A DNA stretch of 32,811 nt from Chrysochromulina tobinii (taxonomy: Eukaryota; Haptophyta; Prymnesiales; Chrysochromulinaceae): positions 1-32,811 of the forward strand of contig JWZX01002716.1 in NCBI GenBank assembly GCA_001275005.1, in the 5' to 3' direction. Below are positions 9,560 to 17,985 of the stretch, in pieces. The notes below the pieces were generated by a model. That model did not search any database, was not told the DNA's origin, and worked only from the letters and a program-made list of their open reading frames with translations. How positions within the stretch are numbered: the stretch's first letter is position 1; the number at the start of each line of letters is the position of its first letter. The position numbers and the translations under genes are program-made.

Positions 9560-9737
9560 AATTCCTGCACTCGGCGATCCCCTGAGAAATCTCCGTTTCC
9601 TTTCTTCCAAAAACAAGCGCCATTCCGCAATTGGTAATAAATGTCCAATCAACCGCAAGAAGCGAGCTGCGGAACTGGCGCTTGGAATTGGAAATGCGTG
9701 TGATTCGCGATTGAAGATTTGCGCCACGCACCCCAGC
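9560..9737. promoter_or_regulatory. Divergent promoter between DNA glycosylase and DUF707-like gene
   Basis: 178 bp separate the two opposed ATGs. It is less GC-rich than the flanks (for example AATTGGTAATAAATG near 9630). No classical TATA box is clear. Confidence 0.4.
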
Positions 9738-10946
9738 ATGGAAATGCAAATCTTGTCTCGTGAATTGCTCGTGCTGCACGTCTCGTCCTCGAAGCTAGCC
9801 TCACGGCAGCGTATCAAGCAGAACATCATGGCTGTTGGTCCTTTGGCATCGTGGGCTGTGGTGCTGTATGATCGCTCTTCGACAGAACAGTGGCTTGAGG
9901 CCAAACTTGCAGCCGCGCGTGTTGGCACCGAATTCGTCGTGCGAAGAGGTACCTTGCCAACGGCCCCGGCGAAGACGATGAACGGTAAGCCGTTCTATCC
10001 CAAGATGCTCTTCTGGCTGCAGGCGATGGACCTGATTGCAAAGCACAACTTTGTCTGGCTCGCCGACGAAGACATGTCGTTTCGGAACTTTCCTATCGAC
10101 GCTTACTGGCATCGACTGACTGCAGCGTTTGGTAAGCGTGGGCCTCCTGTCATCTCACAACCTACCATCGCCGCCAGGGCCACGCTCAAATTTGGCGATC
10201 CGCGAGGCAAATGGATAGAGTTCCTCAACGCCGCGGAGTTTTGGGATGGCTCTGGCGTGGTCGCTGCAGAGACCTCATACGTGGAGCAGCAGGCGGCGGT
10301 GGTCGACGCGAGATTTTTCGTGCGCGAGGGGGCGACTTGGGAGGCCCTCGCTCGCGCACAGCATGCTCATGGCTCCGACTTCGCGCTGGATAGCCTTTGG
10401 TGCGGCGGGGCGACCTTGTTCGCGCCCGCACGAGTGGCATGCGCGGTTGTGACGATACCAATAGAGCACGATGACACCCGCGTCCTCAACTGGACGAGCG
10501 ACGAGAGCTTTAAGAAGCGCAGCCGCGAGCTCGAGAAGCAGGCATACACTGAGCTGGCGCCCTCTTGGTGGGACCACACTCAGCGATTGCGGATCGGCCT
10601 CTTTGTGCGCGAGATGGCCCTTCTCGAGGCCTCCGAGTTCACCTGCCTTGAGACGCGTGCCCAGGCATCCAACGTGTTTCCGGCAGCCGAAACGCGGCGG
10701 TATGCGTCGGCGACCGCTCTGCCGTGTCAGCTCACGCAGCTGCGGCGGTTCCCAATGGTTTACAACCGTCTTGGAGACATTGTGCTCGACGCGGCCACAG
10801 ATGCCGAATTGGGAACGCGCGCACGCCAGAGGGTGAGTCTTACGAGCAACCAGACAGCCGTCGCCGAGCTGATGCACAAGCTAGCACGCTCTCACTCGCC
10901 GGTGAAGGCGTGCTGTACGCGCGGCTCGTGGAAGTGTTGCTTTTAG
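9738..10946 (+). CDS. DUF707-like glycosyltransferase-type protein
   Basis: 402 residues from the ATG at 9738. Residues about 10-45 (LLVLHVSSSKL, KQNIMAVGPLASWAVVLYD) form the first strand region. Residues 104-141 read NFVWLADEDMSFRNF, then IDAYWHRL, then PPVISQPTI. The DED plus the ISQP motif match the pattern known from DUF707 proteins, a GT-A-like family. A later block, GSDFALDSLWCGG with the acidic IEHDDTR, may complete the active site. The C-terminus is Cys-rich (KACCTRGSWKCCF). No signal peptide is evident at this start. The frame stays open far upstream, but that part is antisense to the glycosylase and has no protein-like pattern. Donor and acceptor sugars are unknown. Family assignment is by motif memory only. 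Confidence 0.7.
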   Translation: MEMQILSRELLVLHVSSSKLASRQRIKQNIMAVGPLASWAVVLYDRSSTEQWLEAKLAAARVGTEFVVRRGTLPTAPAKTMNGKPFYPKMLFWLQAMDLIAKHNFVWLADEDMSFRNFPIDAYWHRLTAAFGKRGPPVISQPTIAARATLKFGDPRGKWIEFLNAAEFWDGSGVVAAETSYVEQQAAVVDARFFVREGATWEALARAQHAHGSDFALDSLWCGGATLFAPARVACAVVTIPIEHDDTRVLNWTSDESFKKRSRELEKQAYTELAPSWWDHTQRLRIGLFVREMALLEASEFTCLETRAQASNVFPAAETRRYASATALPCQLTQLRRFPMVYNRLGDIVLDAATDAELGTRARQRVSLTSNQTAVAELMHKLARSHSPVKACCTRGSWKCCF

Positions 10947-11131
10947 GGCACATCGTGCGAGGCAAGGCACTGGGCCTTTCTTTACGTAACTATATGAACT
11001 TAAACTCACTCCGGGAAAGTTGTTCAGTGCCTCGTGTAGTGCCTCGTGTTAACGTTCACACCGTTGCGTTCTGCGTCCCATCCGCGAACCGAACTTTTCG
11101 CGGCGCCGACACTCTTGCCGACATTGCAAAC

Positions 11132-12481
11132 ATGCCTTCACCTCCACAACCTCCGCCACCGCCGCCACCGCCGCCACCGCCGCCACCGCCGCCACCGCCG
11201 CCAGCCGCGACCCGCGTTCCAGGCGTGCCGGGGCCACCACCGCCGCCTACACCGCCTCCACTTGCGTCCGTAGGTGCTCCGCCGCCGCCGCCCTCTGGAC
11301 CGCCCAATCCACCGCCGCCTGCTGGCGCGCCCAATCCACCGCCCGCACCCGGCGCGTCTCTTGCCCCGGCGCCGCCGCCTGCCCCACTCCAAGCAGCAGA
11401 GCCAGCGTGGAAGCGAAAGCAGCGCGAGAAGGAAGCGCAGGAGGCAGCAGTGAAGGAGGCAGCTGCCTCTGTAAAGAAGCAGGCATTCTCTTCGCCGCCG
11501 CTCGCTGCTCAGTGCGTGCGACTCTCGGGCAGCAGGGCTCTCGGGGACACCATCGCAAGCATCGTGGCCCAACGACAGCCGGAGGAGGTGACCCTTCTCG
11601 TCTTTGACTTTGACAAGACGCTCACCAATGGCCATGCCAGCCCAACCAGCTCCCTGGAGCAGCGCGTGCGCGGAGGCACCCACACCATCGAGGCGCTGCG
11701 CGAGACGCTTGCGACTCCAGGCATCCTCCGTAAAGTGCTCACTGCGCGACCGCCCACGAAGAGCTCTGTCGAGAGTGTGGCGCTGCAGCTCAATGGCTCG
11801 ATGCAACTTGGCGAGTTCTTTGCCACGGAGGCGAGCGCGGAGGAGTGCGCCCCGTTTGAGTACGGCAGCTGCGGGGCCATGATCGCGCACGCGGCCGACG
11901 TGTACGCGTCAGGTTACGACAAGCCCTCGGGCATCAGTGCGCTCGTGTTGGACACGTGCACGGTGGCAGCGGCACGCGCCAACACCAAGGTGGAGGAGCG
12001 GGCGTGTCCGCCCATCCGCGTGCACTTCTTTGATGACTCGGTCTCGAATGCGTACCGCGTATCGAGCGAGACCGTGCTGGCAACAGGCGCCGTGCCGGGC
12101 ATGGTAGGGGCGCTTCCACCGCAGTGGGACGTGCAGCTTACTGTATACTGGTGGGACCTGTACGTCTGATTGGCTCTGATTGGCTCTCACTTACGGTGTA
12201 CTGGTGGGACCTGTACTCTGATTGGCTCTGATTGGCTCTCATGGCTTCCAATGGCCTCTAATCGCTTCTCCAGTGCCTCCCTCATCAGGTACGTCGAGGA
12301 GTTTGAGGAGCAGAGCATCAATCCTGCGAGTCCGGACGCCGACTTCGCCCTCGCGCACGTGAGTGGTGAGCGTCGAGTGGGTCCGCCCTTCATGTACCAA
12401 AGCGCCTTGAGCGCCTTCGGCCTGAGCGAGACGGACGCCGCCGCGCGCGCGCCGCGCTACACCAGCGACGCGAAAGCATGA
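11132..12481 (+). CDS. Proline-rich HAD-like hydrolase, two exons (11132-12159, 12289-12481)
   Basis: The spliced product is 406 residues. Residues 1-85 are a proline tract (PPPPPPP, PNPPPPAGAPN), then a basic helix (AWKRKQREKEAQEAAVKEAA). The HAD core begins with TLLVFDFDKTLTNG, nucleophile D159 and acid/base D161. RKVLTARPP supplies a motif-II-like Thr region. VHFFDDSVSNAY (D301-D302) fits motif IV, so a phosphatase or nucleotidase role is plausible but the substrate is unknown. Without splicing the frame stops just after YWWDLYV. Removing 12160-12288 gives YWWDLY-VEEFEEQSINPASPD and reads on to a stop at 12481. An alternative uses a consensus GTGAGT donor at 12359 and an acceptor ending at 12554, replacing the C-terminus by a 34-residue end finishing at 12659. 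The start ATG at 11132 has A at -3. An in-frame ATG at 10994 is the alternative. Confidence 0.75.
11149..11206 (+). repeat. CCGCCA microsatellite encoding polyproline
   Basis: A nearly pure (CCGCCGCCA)n array encodes about 20 consecutive prolines. It is in frame with the HAD-like gene. Nine-base units keep the frame when the array changes length. Confidence 0.9.
12137..12241 (+). repeat. 53-bp tandem duplication spanning exon end and intron
   Basis: 12137-12189 and 12190-12241 are adjacent copies differing at about three substitutions and one 1-bp deletion. Copy one holds the last coding bases of exon 1 (LTVYWWDLY) and the splice donor. Copy two lies wholly inside the intron and carries a pseudo-donor (GTACTC). 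Each copy also has a doubled CTGATTGGCT. Confidence 0.9.
12160..12288 (+). other. Predicted 129-bp GT-AG intron in the HAD-like gene
   Basis: The donor is GTACGT at 12160 and the acceptor is CTCATCAG ending at 12288. The exon following the acceptor begins with the same hexamer, GTACGT. In the retained form an in-frame TGA at 12167 stops translation. Its length is a multiple of three. Splicing restores a long frame with the same amino-acid style, which is the main evidence. Confidence 0.75.
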
Positions 12482-13215
12482 GAGAGCTCGAACGACAAGC
12501 AGAAACCAGCGCACGAGCAGAACCACTAAGGTATTCGACTTTATCCATTTATAGGCGCAGCTCGTACGCCACGTGCACCCGACCGACCCGGACGAGGGTG
12601 TTGAGGCTTTACAGTCCTGGTTGATCTCTCAGGCCATGTGCTCGAGTCTGATTCGGTGATCTTGTATGTCTTCGGTCGCTCTGTGGTGTCGGAGCGCGGA
12701 GCCGGGCGCGGATTGCTTTGGGGGGGGGCGGGTCGACCGGCGACGCGCTCCGAGCTGAGCGCGGCGGCCGGCGGGGCCGGGGAAAACACGCTGGAAAAGG
12801 CTGGAAAACCGGGACAGGGAAAACGCTGGGAAAACTACGTCCGGTCGCAAACCGATAATCGAATATAGATGATAGTCACTTAACGCCATAGTCATAATTT
12901 AATACTGCGATCGGTCGAGCGGCGGGTCCGGGTGCGCGAACCGCGCGAGAGCCGCCTGCTCGCCACACACATCGCACACGTGCACGCACGTCGCGCGCGA
13001 CAAAATCGGCGGATAGCCGGCAAGCAGCATAGGACGATCGCATGGACGATCGCGGGACCGGGGGTGTACCTGTCTGCGGATTTTTGGCGTAACCCGTCAA
13101 GCCCACACGGCAGAACGTAGTCGGAAAGAGAGCGTGGCCACACGGCAGACCGGCCGTGGGCGGTGCGGGCGTGCGGCGCTGAGGCAAGCGTGCCGCGTGG
13201 AAGCATCTCTTCACC
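12482..13215. other. Convergent intergenic region with short GGAAAA repeats
   Basis: The HAD-like gene on the plus strand and the VPxGC protein on the minus strand converge here. 12555-12659 may be an alternative last exon of the HAD-like gene. There is a G9 run near 12719, and five loose GGAAAA units at 12781-12835 (CTGGAAAAGG, CTGGAAAACC and similar). I see no further gene. Confidence 0.45.
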
Positions 13216-13779
13216 TCATTTCCTGACCTTCATGTAGCCGAGGACATAGTTGGCAGCGAACTTCTCAGGCGTGTCGCACATGAGAGGCTTTTTGAGCGCC
13301 TCTGCAGGGTCATCACCCATTGCTGCAAAAGTGGCCACGATGTCGCCGTTGTTCTGGCAGTAGGTGGTGAGGGCCCACCTCAAGATGTCGTGGTCAGGCT
13401 TGTTGCCCATTCGGCTAGCTCTCTCGAGAGCCGCTCTAAACATCTCATCCGTGACCGGAATGCCTCCTCCGCTGCCCACTCCTGAGGATGGTACCTCGAC
13501 AGTGATCTCGTCTCCTGGGCGGCAACCGTCAGGCACGGCAATGTTGAACGTCTGGCCGTCAAACTCGACGGTGAATTCATCGCCAGGGTAGCACCCTCTT
13601 GGGACGACAACGCTGACTGAATTGCTCTGTGCGGGCGGCACGTCGACCGTCAGATTGACTGCATCGCCCGGTCGGCAGCCTGCGGGACAAATCACTGAGA
13701 GCACCATGCCCTCGTACTCGAGCGTAAATTCATCGCCGCCGTATACGCCATCAGGTACAGTGACGGTGACTTCGGTCAT
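13216..13779 (-). CDS. Small protein with two VPxGCxPGD repeats and a C-terminal helical domain
   Basis: 187 residues from the ATG at 13779. Residues about 4-47 and 54-97 are two copies of a 40-residue unit. Its consensus is VxVPxGxxPGDEFTVEFxGQxFxxxVPxGCRPGDxxxVxVP (VPDGVYGGDEFTLEYEG, then VPRGCYPGDEFTVEFDG, then VPDGCRPGDEITVEV). Each copy has two GD turns, suggesting a small beta-sandwich or beta-roll. I know this type of unit only as a recurring motif in algal proteins, and its ligand is unknown. After a Gly-rich hinge (SSGVGSGGGIP), residues 110-187 are helical (TDEMFRAALERASRMGN, DTPEKFAANYVLGYM). No signal peptide is visible at this ATG. A frame starting at GTG 13818 exists but lacks an ATG. 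Confidence 0.75.
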   Translation of the reverse strand: MTEVTVTVPDGVYGGDEFTLEYEGMVLSVICPAGCRPGDAVNLTVDVPPAQSNSVSVVVPRGCYPGDEFTVEFDGQTFNIAVPDGCRPGDEITVEVPSSGVGSGGGIPVTDEMFRAALERASRMGNKPDHDILRWALTTYCQNNGDIVATFAAMGDDPAEALKKPLMCDTPEKFAANYVLGYMKVRK

Positions 13780-14063
13780 ATAGTCACAAGCGGGCGAAGC
13801 CGATGGAGCTGCGAACACGCAAGGGCCGATGGATTACATGAGGAGGCAGAGAGGAGGCCGTCCAGAGCAAGTTTCATAACTTCAAACTTGTAAAAGATGC
13901 AGGATAGTCAGAAAAGGCGTGCCTTTGTCTTGTTTCATGGGAGCTCCCAGCCTTGCTTATAGTTTGGACTTGACTTGACTTGACCCGACCTCCCTGTCGG
14001 TCGGGGCGGAGACGAGTGTGAGGCCAAGGCCGTGTGATCCCGAAATGTACCCCGGCGTCGACG
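13780..14063. promoter_or_regulatory. Divergent promoter with GACTT pentamer repeat
   Basis: 284 bp separate the opposed ATGs. At 13967-13985 a run of GACTTGACTTGACTTGAC sits about 80 bp upstream of the methyltransferase-like gene. The same pentamer, in the opposite orientation, occurs in the Obg/PIN divergent promoter. The region also contains the palindrome GGGAGCTCCC at 13939-13948. Confidence 0.5.
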
Positions 14064-15257
14064 ATGACCGAGGCTGCTCGATTGTCACGGAAAGCCATGA
14101 AGCGCGCGATTCAAAACGGGGCTTCTACGGGAAACGCCGAGACCGATGCAACGGTCCAAAAGTGGAAGCTGCAGGGTAAGCTGATGCGTGCAAAGGGCAA
14201 GAGAAAGGCCTTAAAAGGCGCAGGCGATTGGCCACAAGGCAAGCAGTGCGACTCGTACATCGATCACAGCGCTGGCTCGCCTATGAGCAGCGCTGCCATG
14301 ATCAGGTGGGCGAGTTCCAACAGCAGCCTGCTCGCCTATCTCTACCCGCAGAAGAAGCCGGAGACCGTGGAAGAGGGTTGGCAGGCCCTCTTGCCGGGCT
14401 GCCGCGTCGTGCCGTCGGGCTGCTGGTGCTTCCACGTAGCCGGCTCAATGGTAAAGGCCGATAATCCCCGTGGCGCGGAGAGGTGCGTGCCCAAGGACAC
14501 GTTGATGAACTGCATGGACCCGGCAGCTGGCGCGTTCCACATGATGTCAAGACGGAACTGCTCCTGCTTCGCGCAGCGGCCGGCTGCGCCGCCTTGCCTT
14601 TTTGGTGACATGCGCCCCGCTAAGCTGCTGGCCATCATCTCAGCGTGTCGCGCCGCCGGCGTAACACACATCATAGAGCAGGGCCGGTACGGCGGCTTGT
14701 CCGCGTACATTTACGCGCTGCATGGCTTCAAGGTGACTTCCGTCGAGCTACTTCCGCTCGTCGAGGTGAGCGCGGCCATGCGCACCCTCGCACCCCAGTT
14801 GACGATGGTCGACGCGGACGGCCGCGCCTCGGTCATCGAGCTCGTGAACGCCGCGCCCAAGGACGAGAAGCTTGCCGTCATCTTCGACGGCGAGAAGCGT
14901 CACACTGCTTACGAGACGTACTTGTCCGTCAAGCAGCGCGTCAGCCTCGCCGCCTTTGACGATTCCAATCTGGACTCGGGCGACTTCCCAAAGATGCTCC
15001 AGACGCGCGGCGAGGCCGCCTGGCACACATGGGACTGCGCCTTCATGCGCGAGCACAACGACTCGCATCCACTCCGTTTCCTTGAGAAGGAACTCATCGC
15101 GGCCGGGAAGCAACTGCTTGACAAGGAGCTCAGCACGGGTGTGCCCGGCAACGCTGTACAGAAGCTTCGCCGCCAAAAGCAGATTGACGAGCACGGCCGG
15201 CTGATGTTTCACGGTGGCATGGTACGAAGACAGGCCAGGAACCCGTGCGACCTCTAA
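14064..15257 (+). CDS. Class I methyltransferase-fold protein, substrate unknown
   Basis: 397 residues from the ATG at 14064 (the frame is open upstream to a GTG only). The N-terminus is basic (KWKLQGKLMRAKGKRKALKG). A Cys-rich middle (SGCWCFHVAG, RRNCSCFAQRPAAPPC) may form disulphides or bind metal. Residues about 200-305 follow a Rossmann pattern: HIIEQGRYGGLSAYIYALHG as motif I, VTSVELLP with an acidic end, MVDADGRA, then KLAVIFDGEKRHTAYETY and SLAAFDDSNLDSGDF. This resembles small-molecule or sugar methyltransferases that position a substrate by an acidic D-D-S-N stretch. The canonical GxGxG is modified to EQGRYGG. Donor binding is therefore plausible but not assured. No signal peptide is evident. 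It converges on the KGKGK gene downstream. Confidence 0.65.
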   Translation: MTEAARLSRKAMKRAIQNGASTGNAETDATVQKWKLQGKLMRAKGKRKALKGAGDWPQGKQCDSYIDHSAGSPMSSAAMIRWASSNSSLLAYLYPQKKPETVEEGWQALLPGCRVVPSGCWCFHVAGSMVKADNPRGAERCVPKDTLMNCMDPAAGAFHMMSRRNCSCFAQRPAAPPCLFGDMRPAKLLAIISACRAAGVTHIIEQGRYGGLSAYIYALHGFKVTSVELLPLVEVSAAMRTLAPQLTMVDADGRASVIELVNAAPKDEKLAVIFDGEKRHTAYETYLSVKQRVSLAAFDDSNLDSGDFPKMLQTRGEAAWHTWDCAFMREHNDSHPLRFLEKELIAAGKQLLDKELSTGVPGNAVQKLRRQKQIDEHGRLMFHGGMVRRQARNPCDL

Positions 15258-15874
15258 TTAGCGACTTCACCCAACCTCGTCTATGTTTCGACTGGCTCCT
15301 CGTTTCGTTACTGACCGCTCGCCGGCTTGATTCCTGTCTTGGCAGGAGGACCTCTCGCGTTTCCACACGACGCTTGTGCGAGGCGGGGGCGCATGGCTCG
15401 CTTGAGACCCACATCTTGGTTCGAGGTGCTCGCTTGCCGAACCCACAGGCATGCGCAGCTCGGGTACCTTCTTTGTTCTTGCTGATCATACTACCATTCC
15501 ACGGCTACAGCTGTATGCGCAAGGCCAACTCAACACGGGCGGGGTGGGGTGTTGGGGTACCTGCGGACTGCTAGCGCGGTCGTCAGCGACGGTGCCGTGC
15601 TGCGCGACCGTGCAAGACCGTCACCGTGCTCGGTCGGCTCCGTGAGGCGATCGCGCACACGTTAACGCACACGTGTCGACACGTGTTGCTCACGGTGAGT
15701 CGACCGATTGACCCTTCCTTTTGAGTGTGGTATGCTACACGCAGCCCGTGCACTCTAGTTGTTTTTCCATGGTCGGAGTCGACCCGGCTCGCTCACAGCT
15801 GGCGTGCGGGCCGGTACCGTCTTTCTCTCTTTCTTGTCCTCTTTGCTGTTTCGTGGCTCTCTCTATTCTCGCAC
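15258..15874. other. Convergent 3' intergenic region
   Basis: 617 bp between two converging stop codons. It contains imperfect palindromes around GACACGTGT and CACGTG near 15659-15685 and GACCGTGCAAGACCGTCACCG near 15606. No protein-like frame, tRNA or known element is visible. Confidence 0.4.
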
Positions 15875-16318
15875 TCACGGCGCCGTCTGCGGGCGCTTGG
15901 CCGCTTCGCTCGCGGCGAAAGCGGCAAAGGCAGCGGAGCCCGCGCTGCCGTTCGGTCCTAGCGGCAGCTTGATGGCCGCCGTTTTTGGGCCCGGCTTGCC
16001 GTATCGCCTCTGCTCGTATTGGGTGCGCCATCTCTCAGTGATGTCGCGCTGGATATGCGCCGACTGGGGCCGGCGCGCGTAGCCGAAGGCCTCGAGCTCG
16101 GACTTGTTCTTGGCCTTCGCGGGCGCGGGCGAAGCGGGTGAAATGATGCCGCCTGGCCAGCAGAGGTAGAGAGCTCCATCCTTGGAGCCGACGCCCACGA
16201 CAGTTGCCTCGACGCCTAGCGGGGTGGCGATGATGTCGCGCACCTGGACCGAAAAGGGAGCGAGCGCCTCCGGCGTCTCGAGAAACGCTGGAGCTTTGCC
16301 CTTGCCCTTCTTACCCAT
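15875..16318 (-). CDS. Conserved-looking 147-residue KGKGK protein, function unknown
   Basis: From the ATG at 16318 the frame encodes 147 residues. It opens with MGKKGKGKAPAFLETPEA. A compact block follows, FSVQVRDIIATPLGVEATVVGVG then LYLCWPGGIISP, like a small beta-barrel (SH3/KOW-like). Next is a basic linker (PAKAKNKSELEAFGY) and the motif RRPQSAHIQRDITERWRTQY. The chain ends in an Ala-rich tail. I do not recognise the family, although the tight motifs suggest real conservation. An upstream continuation to 16456 begins with GTG and is rejected. It shares a 217-bp promoter with the SNARE gene. Confidence 0.65.
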   Translation of the reverse strand: MGKKGKGKAPAFLETPEALAPFSVQVRDIIATPLGVEATVVGVGSKDGALYLCWPGGIISPASPAPAKAKNKSELEAFGYARRPQSAHIQRDITERWRTQYEQRRYGKPGPKTAAIKLPLGPNGSAGSAAFAAFAASEAAKRPQTAP

Positions 16319-16535
16319 GTCCAGCACTAGGGCCGAAAGCGATGTTGGCGATGTTGAGCGCTCGGGGCGGACAAAGCAGTCCTTGAAACGACAAAATTGA
16401 GCTACATGTACAGGGACATCTTTGGAGCCGAGATTTAAATCGAGATTACCCACCACTCAGGATTTGAGGCTCCAGACACTTCCTCCTTACGCACCTGAAA
16501 CTTCACAGGCACCATTCACGGTTGCCGTCGCAAAA
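16319..16535. promoter_or_regulatory. Divergent promoter between KGKGK protein and Qc-SNARE
   Basis: 217 bp lie between opposed ATGs. An AT-richer stretch, GATTTAAATCGAGATT, at 16432 is partly palindromic (ATTTAAAT). The SNARE ATG has a good context (CAAAAATGG). Confidence 0.4.
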
Positions 16536-17369
16536 ATGGAAGACCCCTTCGACCAGGTCCGCGCGGGCGTGGAGAGCACGTTAAAGAAGGCCGAGCGCCA
16601 GCGCATAAAATGGGCCGAGGCGCGCCGGCAAAAGCCCGTGCGCCACGACGAGTGCAAGAAGCTACTGATTGAGTTGCTTTCATCGCTCGAACTCCTCGAG
16701 ACCGACCTTGAAGACCTGGATAGTGCTGTCTGCGCCGTCGAGAAGGCGCGCTCGCGCTTTCCTCACCTCAACGATGCCGATGTCGAGTCGCGTCGCACGT
16801 TCGTGCGCAACAACAAGCGTGCGACTGCGTCCATCCGCGATGAAGTCTCAACTCACACGACAAATGCCAGAAAGGGGACCAAAGCTCGGGCTAGCCTGCA
16901 AGAGCGTGAGGGCCTGCTGGCCTCGCCATCACCATTGGCTACGGTGAGGTCCGCTGCTTCAGCTGCATCCGCTGCGAGCGACAGCAGTGCTACTGCGACG
17001 CCGCCAGTGGCGGGGCTCGCGCCAGCGCTTGACGTGGACGTTCGGCATACGGCACGGATTGATGCGGAGCTCGGCCAGCATGCGATGCTGCAACAGGTCC
17101 AGATTGAGCAGCAGGACGACGCGTTGGAGGATCTCTCGGGCGCGGTCAGGCGGCTCAAAAGTATGGGGCTGGAGATCAACGACGAGCTCTCCTCACAGCA
17201 CCGCATGCTCAACGAGCTGGGCAATAACCTCGACCTCGCCACGAATACGATGGACTCGCTCAAGGGCAAGATGCAGACTATGATGAAGAGCAAAGACCGA
17301 GGCAAGTTTTGTGCCATCTTTGCGCTCACCATCGTCTTCTTTGGGCTCTTGATGCTTGTAATGTCGTAG
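16536..17369 (+). CDS. Syntaxin-6-like Qc-SNARE
   Basis: 277 residues. A tail-anchored SNARE that should act in fusion between trans-Golgi network and endosomes. It begins MEDPFDQVRAGVESTLKKAE, the typical syntaxin-6/10 opening. Residues about 40-105 form the N-terminal three-helix region (LLIELLSSLELLETDLEDLD, then VESRRTFVRNNK). A low-complexity Ala/Ser linker follows. The SNARE helix spans about 184-248. Its central glutamine is Q221 in LSSQHRMLNELG, matching the EEQAVML position of syntaxin 6 and marking a Qc type. A C-terminal membrane anchor is FCAIFALTIVFFGLLMLVM, residues 258-276, with one trailing Ser. The ATG at 16536 was chosen because the upstream frame lacks an ATG and the syntaxin opening starts there. 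Confidence 0.88.
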   Translation: MEDPFDQVRAGVESTLKKAERQRIKWAEARRQKPVRHDECKKLLIELLSSLELLETDLEDLDSAVCAVEKARSRFPHLNDADVESRRTFVRNNKRATASIRDEVSTHTTNARKGTKARASLQEREGLLASPSPLATVRSAASAASAASDSSATATPPVAGLAPALDVDVRHTARIDAELGQHAMLQQVQIEQQDDALEDLSGAVRRLKSMGLEINDELSSQHRMLNELGNNLDLATNTMDSLKGKMQTMMKSKDRGKFCAIFALTIVFFGLLMLVMS

Positions 17370-17985
17370 CACAGCGTAGGTATGTCGTCCTGCTGGTCGC
17401 GACAACCGGCGCCGCCCGGGGCGCCGGGGGGCCCGCGTGTATACGGTAGGACGCGGGGTGGGGCGAGCTAGGGCGAGCCGGGCCGCGTGCGCGCGTGGCC
17501 GGGTGCGAGCGCGCTGACCGCTGTCCACCGCATACTACTACCCGAGCGCACAAGATTAATAAAGATTTATTAACCAGAAACCACCGCATCGCCGTTCCTG
17601 AAGCGTGAAGGTGCGGCCTGAGCCGTGAGCGGCGCCGGCGGAGCGGCCGCGGCCGAGGCGCGGCAGCCGCGGAGCCGGCACCGGCGGACCGCACCGCCGG
17701 CACGGCGCGGCCACACGGTCGCGACTTTACCACTTTTACGCGACTTCGATCCCCGCCGTTGGTTCAACTAATACATTCAAAGTTGAGTTTGAGTAGACAA
17801 GGATGGCCAACAAGAGCTAGGGCGCAGCGGTGAGCTGGCATCCTGGGCCCAACGCGTCGACAGGACGTGTGCGCCGTTCGCGAGAGCGGCGAACATTAAG
17901 GGATACTGTACGCGACTACAAGCACCGTGTAGTCGAATAGGCTGGCAGTCACCTCCTCGATACCTTCCAACAGTGTGCGTGCAGC
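17370..17985. other. Convergent 3' intergenic region
   Basis: 616 bp between the SNARE stop and the membrane-protein stop. It has a GC-only palindromic stretch near 17400-17430 (GGCGCCGCCCGGGGCGCC). A short AT-rich segment, AATAAAGATTTATTAA, is near 17557 and may serve polyadenylation. No gene is seen. Confidence 0.45.

Noticed and set aside
8904-9737. Upstream extension of the DUF707-like gene
   Set aside because: This stretch is antisense to the catalytic core of the DNA glycosylase and has no protein-like pattern, so the gene is started at ATG 9738.
9560-9928. N-terminal extension of the DNA glycosylase
   Set aside because: It overlaps the divergent neighbour's coding region and its promoter; the basic tail begins naturally at ATG 9559.
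13780-13818. GTG-initiated extension of the VPxGC protein
   Set aside because: An in-frame TAA lies shortly upstream with no ATG; a eukaryotic start at ATG 13779 is preferred.
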